DNA of 64,000 nucleotides from Actinophytocola algeriensis (lineage in GTDB: Bacteria > Actinomycetota > Actinomycetes > Mycobacteriales > Pseudonocardiaceae). Positions 26,724 to 34,429 of this stretch are shown piece by piece. The position numbers and the translations under genes are program-made. Positions within the stretch are counted from its first letter, which is position 1. Every line of letters starts with the position of its first letter. The notes beneath the pieces are model-generated. The model ran no database searches. It saw only the letters and a program-made list of their open reading frames with translations, and was not told where the DNA came from. Where the stretch lies: NCBI RefSeq assembly GCF_014203735.1, contig NZ_JACHJQ010000003.1:853326-917325 (forward strand). The letters are read 5' to 3'.

Positions 26724-27281
26724 GTGACTGTCAGCGTGGTGGGCATCGGCGGTTCGTTGCGGACGGACTCGCAGTCCGAACGCGCACTGCGCATCGCGCT
26801 CGACGGCGCGGAGCGCGCGGGCGCCAAGACCACGGTCATCACCGGCGCCGACCTGGTCCTGCCGTTCTACGATCCAGCGGAACCCGGCCGCAGCCCGGCC
26901 GCGTACCGGCTGGTCGAGGAGCTGCGCGGCGCCGACGGCGTGGTCCTCGTCTCGCCCGGCTACCACGGCACCGTCTCCGGCCTGGTCAAGAACGCACTCG
27001 ACTACGTGGAGGACCTCCGCGAGGACTCGCGCCCGTACCTCGACGGCCGGGCCGTCGGCTGCGTCGCGGCCGCGCGCGGCTGGCAGGCGGCCGTCACCAC
27101 GCTCACCTCGCTGCGCTCGATCGTGCACGCGCTGCGCGGCTGGCCGACCCCGCTCGGCGCGGCGGTGAACTCCGCGCACGTGCTGTTCGGGCCGGACGGC
27201 GACTGCTCCGACGAGCAGGTCGCCGAGAACCTCCGCACGATCGGGTTGCAGGTCGTGGAGTTCGCCACAGCACGCGTGTGA
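26724..27281 (+). CDS. NADPH-dependent FMN reductase (SsuE-like)
   Basis: 185 residues with the flavodoxin-like fold: GIGGSLRTDSQSERAL for the FMN phosphate, then VLVSPGYHGTVSGLVKNALDYV, the conserved dimer and flavin loop of SsuE/azoreductase-like proteins. It reduces FMN with NADPH for a partner oxygenase or for quinone/azo reduction; no partner is adjacent. GTG at 26724 follows AAGGAGAAC, which decides the start over upstream in-frame codons. dps follows after 58 bases. Confidence 0.85.
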   Translation: MTVSVVGIGGSLRTDSQSERALRIALDGAERAGAKTTVITGADLVLPFYDPAEPGRSPAAYRLVEELRGADGVVLVSPGYHGTVSGLVKNALDYVEDLREDSRPYLDGRAVGCVAAARGWQAAVTTLTSLRSIVHALRGWPTPLGAAVNSAHVLFGPDGDCSDEQVAENLRTIGLQVVEFATARV

Positions 27282-27323
27282 CCAGGAATCCCCTTGGGTA
27301 CACCACGGTTTGCACAGGTGTAC
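27276..27323 (+). promoter_or_regulatory. Candidate SigB-type promoter and inverted repeat before dps
   Basis: GTGT (27276-27279), 16 bases, then GGGTAC (27296-27301) fits the GNNT-N14-16-GGGTAY pattern of stress sigma factors in streptomycetes. An inverted repeat GTACACC (27298-27304)/GGTGTAC (27317-27323) overlaps the -10 and ends two bases before the dps ribosome site. It could be an operator or a leader hairpin. Confidence 0.45.
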
Positions 27324-27339
27324 TGAGGAGGTATGTGAG

Positions 27340-27816
27340 ATGACCAAGTCCCCCATCACGAGCCCGCTCGGTGACGCCGAGAAGGAAGCCACCGGCGCAG
27401 TGCTCCAGGCGACGCTCGTCGACCTGATCGACCTCTCCCTGATCGCGAAGCAGGCCCACTGGAACGTCGTGGGCCAGAACTTTCGCAGCGCGCACCTGCA
27501 GCTCGACGAGCTGGTGTCGGCCGCAAGGCAGTACACCGACGACGTGGCCGAGCGCGCCAACGCCATCGGCGTCTCCCCGAACGGCAAGGCCAAGACCGTC
27601 GTCAAGTCCTCCGGCATCCCGGACTACCCCGCCAACTGGCAGACCGTCGAGGCCACCGTCGCCGCGATCGTCGAGATCCTCGGCGAGGTCATCAAGCGCC
27701 TGCGCGAGCGCATCGAGGAGACCGACAAGACCGACCTGGTCACCCAGGACCTGCTGATCGAGATCGCGGCCGAGCTCGAGAAGCAGCACTGGATGTGGCA
27801 GGCCCAGACCGCCTGA
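27340..27816 (+). CDS. dps: Dps family ferritin-like DNA-protecting protein
   Basis: 158 residues, forms a dodecamer that oxidises and stores iron and shields DNA. The four-helix bundle includes KQAHWNVVGQNFRSAHLQLDELV, which holds the inter-subunit ferroxidase ligands (His, Asp, Glu), and a C-terminal EIAAELEKQHWMWQAQ. ATG at 27340 is preceded by GAGGAGG (27325-27331); an earlier in-frame ATG at 27310 overlaps the inverted repeat. A perfect bidirectional terminator follows. Confidence 0.92.
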   Translation: MTKSPITSPLGDAEKEATGAVLQATLVDLIDLSLIAKQAHWNVVGQNFRSAHLQLDELVSAARQYTDDVAERANAIGVSPNGKAKTVVKSSGIPDYPANWQTVEATVAAIVEILGEVIKRLRERIEETDKTDLVTQDLLIEIAAELEKQHWMWQAQTA

Positions 27817-27827
27817 CCCGGCGCCCA

Positions 27828-27854
27828 ATGCCCTGAAAGACGCTTTCAGGGCAT
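27828..27854. terminator. Bidirectional terminator between dps and S9 peptidase
   Basis: Perfect 11-base-pair stem ATGCCCTGAAA/TTTCAGGGCAT with a 5-base loop GACGC. It overlaps the stop codon of the convergent peptidase gene. Confidence 0.8.
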
Positions 27855-29687
27855 GCCCAGGTGACGGCGGACGAAGTGGACTTCGATCGCCGTCTGCTTG
27901 ATCGTCTCGGCCACCACGAGCGACCCGTGGCCCGCGTCGTACCGGTACACCTCGTACGGGCTGTCCCGGTCCGCCAGCTTCTCGAGGTAGTTCTCGATCT
28001 GGCGGATCGGGCAGCGCGGGTCGTTCTCCCCGGCCACCACCAGCACGGGCGCCGCCACGTGCTCGACGTACGTGATCGGCGAGCACTCGACGTAGCGGTC
28101 GGCCACCTCCTCGGGTGAACCCCCGAACAGCGCCCGGTCGAACGCCCGCAGCGGCTCCATCTCGTCCTCGTACGCGGCGAGGTAGTCCGCCACCGGCACC
28201 CCGGCCACCCCCGCGGCCCACAGCCCCGGCTGCGTCCCCATCGCCAGGAGCGTCAGGTAACCGCCCCACGAGGCGCCGTTGACCACGCACTTCGCCGGGT
28301 CGGCCAGGCCCTTCTCCACCGCCCACTCGTGCACCGCGGCCACGTCCGCGAGCTCCGTCAGCCCCGGCCTGCCCTCGATGGCGTCCCGCCACTTCGAGCC
28401 GTACCCGGACGAGCCGCGGTAGTTGACGTGCACGACCGCGAACCCGGCGTCCAGCCACACCGCCCGGTACGCGGAGAACCGGTCCTCGTCGTGCGAGTGC
28501 GGCCCGCCGTGCAGCGCGAACACCGTCGGCAGCGGCCCGTCGGGTGCGTGGGCGGGCCGCGCGTACAGCGCGTGCACCTCGCCGCCCTCGCTCGGCACGA
28601 ACACGTCCAGCAGCTCGGTCGACTCCGGCGCGCGGTGGCCCGGCGGCGCCAGCAGCACGCGTTCGGTGCCGTCGGTGTACAGCGCCCGCACCACGCCCGG
28701 CTTGGCGGCGTTGGACCAGGAGTACTCGACCGTGTGGTCCGGCCGCACGTCCACGGCCCCGATCGTGCCCGGCGGGGTGGCGAGCTTGGTCAGCTCGCCG
28801 GAACGCAGGTCGTGGCGGTACACGGTGTTGCGGGCCTCGTGCGTGTGCACGACGACGATCGCGCTGCCGTCCGGGTACCAGTCGGCGGTCAGCTCACCGG
28901 GCAGGTCGATGGCCAGCTCGACCTCGGTGTCGGCCGTCACGTCCCAGACCAGCAGCTCGTCGCGGCCGCGGCGCTCGTGGCGGACCAGCAGGCGCTGGTC
29001 GCCCGCGATCGGGCTGAAGCCGATCGCGTCGAGGCCCTTGCCCTCGCCGTCCCACTTCTCGGCGACCTCGGCGCCGTCGGCCACCGCGAGGATCCGCAGC
29101 GCCGAGTGCCGGTTGTCGCCGTGCTCGGAGTGCTCGATGGCGAGCAGCGTCTCGTCGCGGGACAGCGCGGCGACGCCGCCGTCGTGCTCGTTCCGGTACA
29201 CGACCTCGGCCGGCGCGCCGTTCCTGGTGACGAACACCGTGGTGCCGTCGTCGCCGGACACGCCGAGCGCGATCACGGTCCTGCCGATGCCGAGGCCGGC
29301 GGGGTAGCCGGGCACACCGCCGGGCACCGCGGCCGCCGGCTCCTCGGTGGCGGGCCTGCCGGCGAACGGCTCACGCACCCAGCTGCCGAACTCGTCGCCG
29401 TCCTTGTCGGAGAACCACCACACGTGCTCGCCGTCCGGGCTGATGGCGCCGTTGTAGGTGCCGTTGGGCCGGTCGGTGACCTTGCGGTGCGTGTCGGTCG
29501 CGCGGTCCCACGCGTAGATCTCGAACACGCCGCTCGCGTTGGAGACGTAGATGTTCCGGTCCGGCGCGTCGCGTGCCCAGTCGGGCAGGGACACGCGGGC
29601 CGCGGTGAACCGGTCACGCCACCGGGTCTCGGCGGCGTCGTCGGCGAACAGTCGGTCGGGCACCTCGGCGGGCGGGTGGTTGCTCAC
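27846..29687 (-). CDS. Prolyl oligopeptidase family (S9) peptidase
   Basis: 613 residues. An N-terminal beta-propeller (about 30-370) with repeated strand units precedes an alpha/beta hydrolase domain. The catalytic Ser is in NGASWGGYLT, Asp in GENDPRCP and His in YDAGHGSLV. No signal peptide; cytoplasmic acylaminoacyl- or dipeptidyl-peptidase-like enzyme that trims short peptides. Start taken at GTG 29687 (MSNHPPAEV); an in-frame start 44 codons upstream is not family-like. Divergent from the C1 protease operon. Confidence 0.88.
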   Translation of the reverse strand: MSNHPPAEVPDRLFADDAAETRWRDRFTAARVSLPDWARDAPDRNIYVSNASGVFEIYAWDRATDTHRKVTDRPNGTYNGAISPDGEHVWWFSDKDGDEFGSWVREPFAGRPATEEPAAAVPGGVPGYPAGLGIGRTVIALGVSGDDGTTVFVTRNGAPAEVVYRNEHDGGVAALSRDETLLAIEHSEHGDNRHSALRILAVADGAEVAEKWDGEGKGLDAIGFSPIAGDQRLLVRHERRGRDELLVWDVTADTEVELAIDLPGELTADWYPDGSAIVVVHTHEARNTVYRHDLRSGELTKLATPPGTIGAVDVRPDHTVEYSWSNAAKPGVVRALYTDGTERVLLAPPGHRAPESTELLDVFVPSEGGEVHALYARPAHAPDGPLPTVFALHGGPHSHDEDRFSAYRAVWLDAGFAVVHVNYRGSSGYGSKWRDAIEGRPGLTELADVAAVHEWAVEKGLADPAKCVVNGASWGGYLTLLAMGTQPGLWAAGVAGVPVADYLAAYEDEMEPLRAFDRALFGGSPEEVADRYVECSPITYVEHVAAPVLVVAGENDPRCPIRQIENYLEKLADRDSPYEVYRYDAGHGSLVVAETIKQTAIEVHFVRRHLGMP

Positions 29688-29794
29688 CCCCTGATCCTGC
29701 CAAACCGCAGGCAGTTCGGACAGCCAGTCCAGATGTAGCGCACACCTCGTCGGTGAATCGCCGCTCGTGACCGCCGGTATGGGGAAAACCCTTA

Positions 29795-29824
29795 TTGCAC
29801 AAGGGATATCGGTATCCATAGCAG
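29795..29824 (+). promoter_or_regulatory. Candidate promoter and operator of the C1 protease operon
   Basis: TTGCAC (29795-29800) and TAGCAG (29819-29824), 18 bases apart, fit a housekeeping promoter. The spacer holds the near palindrome GGATATCGGTATCC (29804-29817). The stretch is AT-rich against its surroundings, so an operator is plausible. Confidence 0.45.
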
Positions 29825-29877
29825 GTGGACGGGGCTCTAATCAGGTGTCCACCCCCATCCCCCGAAGGGGAGGAGCC

Positions 29878-31029
29878 ATGAGTCCAGAACGACCTCACAT
29901 CGCAGAACTCGCCGCCGTCCGGTCCACGCTCGCCGAGCGCGGCAACCCGTGGCAGGCGGCGGAGACCCGGATGAGCAGACTGCCGGAGGACTGGCGGGCG
30001 GCCCGGTTGGGCGTACCCGCACCGACCAGCGACGAGATCGCCGAGCGGGCGGGTCAGCCGGAGTCGATGGCAGCGGCAGCGCGGGGCGCCGCAGGCCAGT
30101 CCGTGTCCGCGCTGGGCGCACCGAGCGCGTCGCTGCCCTCGGCGTTCGACCTGCGCGACGTCGGTGGCCGCTCGTACGTCACCGGCATCCGTGACCAGGG
30201 CGGATGTGGTTCGTGCGTGGCGTTCGGCACGCTCGCGTCGATGGAGAGCACCGCGTCGTACACGCGGGGCGCGCCCGGCCTTGCGCTGAACCTGTCCGAG
30301 GCGCACCTGTACTTCGTGCACGCGAAGGCGCGCGGCTACACGTGCGCGTCCGGTTCGTGGCCGGACGACCTGTACTCCGACTGCGTGACTAAGGGCGTCA
30401 CGTTCGAGGACTACTACCCGTACAGCGACGCCGGTACCGGTGCCGTGAACGCGGACTGGCCGAACCGCCTGGCGAAGGCGGTCGGCACGGCGAACCTGAC
30501 GGGCAACCCGGCCGCCATCAAGCAGCACATCTACAGCTACGGCGGCGTGGTCGCGTGCTTCGTCGTCTACAACGACTTCTTCCACTACCGCAGCGGCGTC
30601 TACCGGCACACGACCGAGGACGTCGCCGGTGGCCACTGCGTCGCGCTGATCGGCTGGGACGACGCCGCGGGCTGCTGGCTCGGCAAGAACTCCTGGGGCA
30701 CCGGCTGGGGTGACGGCGGGTTCTTCCGCATCGCGTACGGCGACTCGTTCATCGAGGACTACCCGGGCACGCGGCCGACGGTGTTCGGCTGCACGTCGGT
30801 GACGTTGCGGGCGTGGCTGCCCGCGCAGCGCACGCTGCGGCTGTTCGCCACGGCCAACGACGCCAACGGCTGGGCGTACCTGGAGAACTACGGCTGGGCG
30901 CACCTCGCGGGTGGTGCCCACACCACGACCAACAAGCTGGCCGAGCTGACCCACGCGCGGGGCACGGGTCACCAGGTCAGCCCGTTCATCAACGGCGCCG
31001 AGCTGAGCTCGGTGCTCGTCGCCGACTGA
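29878..31029 (+). CDS. Papain-like cysteine protease (C1), cytoplasmic
   Basis: 383 residues. A propeptide-like N-terminus (1-88) leads to the mature start LPSAFDLRDVGG. The catalytic set is complete: Gln107 and Cys113 in RDQGGCGSC, His253 in AGGHCVALIGWDD and Asn271 in KNSWGTGWGDGGFF. Residues 318-383 form an extra C-terminal domain related to the one in the next gene. No signal peptide or Tat motif is seen, which is odd for a C1 enzyme. Start ATG 29878 after AAGGGGAGGAG. Linked to a small partner protein and a chagasin-type inhibitor, so activity is probably held in check inside the cell. Confidence 0.9.
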   Translation: MSPERPHIAELAAVRSTLAERGNPWQAAETRMSRLPEDWRAARLGVPAPTSDEIAERAGQPESMAAAARGAAGQSVSALGAPSASLPSAFDLRDVGGRSYVTGIRDQGGCGSCVAFGTLASMESTASYTRGAPGLALNLSEAHLYFVHAKARGYTCASGSWPDDLYSDCVTKGVTFEDYYPYSDAGTGAVNADWPNRLAKAVGTANLTGNPAAIKQHIYSYGGVVACFVVYNDFFHYRSGVYRHTTEDVAGGHCVALIGWDDAAGCWLGKNSWGTGWGDGGFFRIAYGDSFIEDYPGTRPTVFGCTSVTLRAWLPAQRTLRLFATANDANGWAYLENYGWAHLAGGAHTTTNKLAELTHARGTGHQVSPFINGAELSSVLVAD

Positions 31030-31044
31030 GAGGACCTGATCGAC

Positions 31045-31494
31045 ATGGCGACACCGGTTGCCCGCAAACCACGCAAGGCGGTCCCGGCGACGGTGACGGC
31101 CGCCGAGGCGGCGCAGGCCCCGCCCGCGCCGGCGACCGCCGAGGCAGGCCCGGACACCCCGCCGCCCGCACCGGCGGCGATGATGGCGGCAGCGACGACG
31201 GCGCAGGACATGCTGGCGCCCGCGCCCCCGTCGCTCGACGAGCAGGGCATCGCGATCGGCGACGGTCTGACCGTCGGCTGGGTCCACCACCGCATGATCA
31301 CCCATCTGTGGTCCTACGACGCCGTGACCGGTGTCTGGGTGTGGGTCGACGGCATCGGCTGGAAGCGCCTGTCGCCGGTGTCGGAGCACGGGCACAGCCA
31401 CCTGTGCCTGCTCGCGACCCTCGCGACGGACCGCAACCTGCCGGTGGACTACCACGAGGACGCCGCCGGCCGGATCGACCAGCTCCTGGTGTGA
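31045..31494 (+). CDS. Small protein sharing the C1 protease C-terminal domain
   Basis: 149 residues. The first 65 are Ala/Pro-rich and look disordered. Residues about 86-149 (HLWSYDAVTGVWVWVDGIGWKRLS... RIDQLLV) align with residues 319-381 of the protease (RLFATANDANGWAYLENYGWAHLA... ELSSVLV), sharing the W....GW..L core and the LV ending. It might compete for the same ligand or target or dimerise with the protease. It starts 15 bases after the protease stop, and its stop overlaps the inhibitor gene. No known family recognised. Confidence 0.7.
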   Translation: MATPVARKPRKAVPATVTAAEAAQAPPAPATAEAGPDTPPPAPAAMMAAATTAQDMLAPAPPSLDEQGIAIGDGLTVGWVHHRMITHLWSYDAVTGVWVWVDGIGWKRLSPVSEHGHSHLCLLATLATDRNLPVDYHEDAAGRIDQLLV

Positions 31495-31754
31495 TCACGG
31501 CACGGGTCGGTGGGACGGTGACCCTGGCGTTGCCGGAGAACCCGGCCACCGGCTTCCGCTGGCGCCTGACCAGCCCGCTGGCGGTGGTGTCGGACGAGTA
31601 CTTCCCGTCCGGCACCGCCCCCGGCGGGGCGGGTGAGCGCGTCTTCGTCCTGCTGGTCGCGGCCGCGGGCCGCCACGAGGTGCTGGCGGAGCTGACCCGC
31701 CCGTGGGAGTCGACGGTGAAGGACGTCCGGACTTTCGTGGTGGACGCGAGTTAG
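31491..31754 (+). CDS. Chagasin-family cysteine protease inhibitor (I42)
   Basis: 87 residues, all-beta. Two of three chagasin loops are clear: NPATGFRW (consensus NPTTGxxW) and RPWE (loop FG). The middle GxGG loop appears as PGGAGE. These loops insert in the active site of papain-like enzymes, so the protease two genes upstream is the obvious target. No signal peptide, matching the cytoplasmic protease. GTG at 31491 overlaps the preceding stop (GTGTGA); most of the upstream reading frame would run through the small protein gene. Confidence 0.83.
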   Translation: MITARVGGTVTLALPENPATGFRWRLTSPLAVVSDEYFPSGTAPGGAGERVFVLLVAAAGRHEVLAELTRPWESTVKDVRTFVVDAS

Positions 31755-31782
31755 TGATCGTGTTTCCCGGGTAATCACCGGC

Positions 31783-32328
31783 ATGGGGTATGTCCTGGAC
31801 CTGCACCGCCCAGTAGCGGGCGACGTCATCGACCTGATCCTGACCGACCACCGCTTGTTCGAGGAACTGCTGCGTGCGCTGCGCGACGCGTCCTCGGACC
31901 GCGACGAGGTCCGCACCGCGCTGGCCACGGTGCTCGTGGCCCACGCGGAGGCGGAGGAGAGGTTCGTCTACCCGAAGCTGCGCAAACGCCACGCCGTCGG
32001 TGAGGAGGAAGCCGAACACGGCGAAGAGGAGCACGCGGAGGGCCACGAGGCCCTGCTGGAGGTGCTCGAACTCAAGGGAACGGACACCAAAGCCTTCTCC
32101 GACGCCGTCGAGGAGCTGTCCGGCAAGATCAACCACCACATCGCGGAAGAGGAGCTGACGATCCTCAACCCGGCCCGCGACGAGGTCGGCCCCCAGGTGC
32201 GGGCGGAACTCGGCCGTGAGTTCCTGGCGGAACGCCAGCGCCAGATCGACGCGGGCTGCGGCAGCGTGGAGAACGTGCGCAAGCTGGTGGAACGCGCCAG
32301 GAAGCAAGGACAGCTCGACGAGGACTAG
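31783..32328 (+). CDS. Hemerythrin HHE-domain protein
   Basis: 181 residues. HHE cation-binding helices with His and Glu ligands: DLILTDHRLFEELL, VAHAEAEERFVYP, EHAEGHEALL, INHHIAEEE. Binds a di-iron site; such proteins sense or store oxygen, NO or iron in actinobacteria. Starts at ATG 31783; GGGTAA (31769-31774) just before could be the -10 of a stress sigma promoter but the -35 is weak. Its stop codon overlaps the end of a VOC gene remnant on the other strand. Confidence 0.87.
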   Translation: MGYVLDLHRPVAGDVIDLILTDHRLFEELLRALRDASSDRDEVRTALATVLVAHAEAEERFVYPKLRKRHAVGEEEAEHGEEEHAEGHEALLEVLELKGTDTKAFSDAVEELSGKINHHIAEEELTILNPARDEVGPQVRAELGREFLAERQRQIDAGCGSVENVRKLVERARKQGQLDED

Positions 32329-32390
32329 AACACGCAGAACTCGTTCCCCTCGGGGTCGAGCACGTCGTAGTGATCGGGTCGCCCGCGAAA
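32325..32390 (-). pseudogene. Remnant of a VOC/glyoxalase-family gene (C-terminus only)
   Basis: The minus strand reads FRGRPDHYDVLDPEGNEFCVF then stop. DPEGNEFCV is the common C-terminal strand of VOC-family (glyoxalase/bleomycin-resistance-like) proteins, with the metal-ligand Glu. Only 21 codons remain; the sequence before them is a terminator hairpin. This is decay after loss of most of the gene. Confidence 0.6.
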
Positions 32391-32391
32391 C

Positions 32392-32432
32392 GACCAGGCC
32401 CCGCCCGCGAAGAACGCGGCCGGGGCCTGGTC
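32392..32432. terminator. Terminator hairpin between hemerythrin and DUF11 genes
   Basis: Perfect 12-base-pair stem GACCAGGCCCCG/CGGGGCCTGGTC with a 17-base loop, between convergent genes. Confidence 0.75.
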
Positions 32433-32445
32433 AGGGATCGATCCG

Positions 32446-33285
32446 TCAGCACCGCACGAGTAGCCCAGTCAAGGCCGCGCAGGACCGGCGAGCACTGTCG
32501 TTACCACTGTCGGGATCGGAAGGAGAGGAAGAAACCCGGGCAACGGAGGCGGAGAACGACCCGATGGTCAGCAGCCCGGCGTTGACGGAGAACGAAGCGG
32601 AAGCGGTCTGTCCCACCGGGATCGACGCGAATGCACACACCACGCTCCGGCTCCCGTCCCGAGCGCACCCGTTGCCACTGTTCCAGGCGAGCCCGGCGGC
32701 GTAGGTGCCGCCGATGCGGACCGAGGAAGCGTCGGCAGGCCCGTTGTTCACCACGGAGACGGTGTACGTGATCCGCGAGGTGAGAATCCCCCGCGGCGAG
32801 GCGCCGAGTGAAACCGCGAGATCAGCGATCTGGGCCGCCCCCACAACGGAAACCACGGGCCCGGTGCCGGCCGCGAACGAGTAGTTACCGCCCACGAACT
32901 GGTGCTCGAGCGTGTAGTTCCCGAGCGGAGCGTCGTGCTTCACCCGGAACGTGAAGATCACGGTGGCGCCGGCGTCTGGCGCGATGTCCCCGACCACCCC
33001 GCGGTAACTGGTGGGCGAGTACTCGTAACAGGCCCCACCAGAACAAGAAACCAGTTCGAACACCGACGTGATGGGTGCCTCGACGACCCGCAACTGGGCG
33101 TTGGCCCCGGTCACGGTGAAGTTCTGTGGGTTGTACAGCTCGACGGACGCGGTGAAGGTGCCGCCGGGAGCCACGTCGCCTGCCCCGAGGGTGACAGCAC
33201 TGGGATCAGGCGGAGCGGCGACGGCCACGCCAGGCACCACAAGCCCGGCAAGCACAACAAGAACCGCGACGAGCGCTCTGCGCAT
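32446..33285 (-). CDS. Secreted DUF11/CARDB-like beta-sandwich protein
   Basis: 279 residues. Signal peptide of about 25 residues (MRRALVAVLVVLAGLVVPGVAVAA) and no membrane anchor, so exported. A first beta-rich domain (about 28-130, with a Cys pair VSCSGGACYEY) is followed by a DUF11-like repeat (IADLAVSLGASPRG... YTVSVVNNGPADASSVRIGG... IPVGQTASASFSV). The extreme C-terminus RRSCAALTGLLVRC carries another Cys pair. Probably a surface or adhesin-like structural protein; function unknown. Confidence 0.75.
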   Translation of the reverse strand: MRRALVAVLVVLAGLVVPGVAVAAPPDPSAVTLGAGDVAPGGTFTASVELYNPQNFTVTGANAQLRVVEAPITSVFELVSCSGGACYEYSPTSYRGVVGDIAPDAGATVIFTFRVKHDAPLGNYTLEHQFVGGNYSFAAGTGPVVSVVGAAQIADLAVSLGASPRGILTSRITYTVSVVNNGPADASSVRIGGTYAAGLAWNSGNGCARDGSRSVVCAFASIPVGQTASASFSVNAGLLTIGSFSASVARVSSSPSDPDSGNDSARRSCAALTGLLVRC

Positions 33286-33448
33286 AGCCCCATCCACTCC
33301 CGTAAGCCGACACCACAGCCCACGTCGCGCCCCCACTCACCCCCGTTACAGGAAGCAACCTCCGATCACCCAGAAGGCTCAACAAGATCACAACCACGAG
33401 AGGCGCGGGACAGGCGAATGGACAGTGTCCGTCCGACGAGTCCGTCGG

Positions 33449-34191
33449 TCAGCGGTTGGGATCCGCGTTCAGCGGGACGTTCGGCGAGTTGATCGTCGGG
33501 TCCGTGCCGGCGGTGCTGTTCGAGCTGCCGCCGTCGACAATTCCGCCGCGCTCGACGAAGCCGCGCAGGCCGGGCACGGCGCCGATGCCGTGGAGCGCCA
33601 CCGCGATACCGGCGGTGGCGGGGTCGAGCCGCTCGTCTTCACCGGGCAACGCCCGGTCCAGTTCGCGGAGCAGCCGCGACCCAGCAAGGGTGCGGCGGGG
33701 CAACAACAGGTTGACCACGGCGAGTCCCGCGACGACACCGGCGACCGCGCGGTCACCCGCGACGAACCCGGCGACGCTCAGGCCAAGTGCCGCAGCCGCC
33801 AGGAGACGCAGTAGCCACCAGCCGGATCTGGGCAGCAGCAACCCGGCCCTGACCAGGCTGCGCCGGACCGCGTCGAACGTCTCGATCGTGCGCCGGTGGG
33901 CGCGGATCGCCGAGAGCCCGAGCGGGTAGGCGAGAACCCGGAAAACGGAGCGTTCGAGCGCGTCATCAGTCTCGGCCAGCCCGCCCGCGCGCCGCAGGAC
34001 ACCGGCTTCTCGATACCGATCTCCCCGCGGAGACGCATGGTCATGAGTGCCGCCTGGAGCGCGCGCTTGGACCCACTCGCGAGCAACCCCGCGGTCGCCG
34101 GGGTCAGTTCCGGGCCGACCCGAGCACGCCGGTGCGCGAACCGGAGCACCACGGCGAACAGGAGCGACACCGCCGAGAGGACGGTCACCAC
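33449..34191 (-). pseudogene. Frameshifted TIGR04222-like membrane protein gene
   Basis: Two overlapping frames together make one protein. The first (from GTG 34191) gives MVTVLSAVSLLFAVVLRF... LTPATAGLLASGSKRALQAALMTMRLRGEIGIE. The second continues EAGVLRRAGGLAETDDALERSVFRVLAYPLG... to the stop. A one-base loss near 34010-34030, where there is a GGGG run, would explain it. The intact protein would be of the actinobacterial TIGR04222 type, with an N-terminal span, a winged-helix-like region and two central spans. Sequencing error or programmed slippage are alternatives. Confidence 0.65.
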
Positions 34192-34282
34192 TCACTGATT
34201 GTTCCTGACCCACGCACAACCGCGGCACATTCAGGCTGTCTGCGCGCTGTTCCGGATTCTCCCGGCCAAGGCCCGCAACGGA

Positions 34283-34321
34283 ATCAGGGCCGGTTTCCAC
34301 GTCACGGAAACCGGCCCTGAT
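34283..34321 (-). terminator. Terminator hairpin for tRNA-Pro
   Basis: Perfect 16-base-pair stem ATCAGGGCCGGTTTCC/GGAAACCGGCCCTGAT with a 7-base loop, 17 bases after the tRNA 3' end. The T-rich side (CTGTTGTTTT) is on the plus strand, so it may stop transcription from both sides. Confidence 0.75.
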
Positions 34322-34338
34322 CTGTTGTTTTGCCACCG

Positions 34339-34412
<74 letters not shown>

Positions 34413-34429
34413 GTGGTACGGGAAGAAGT

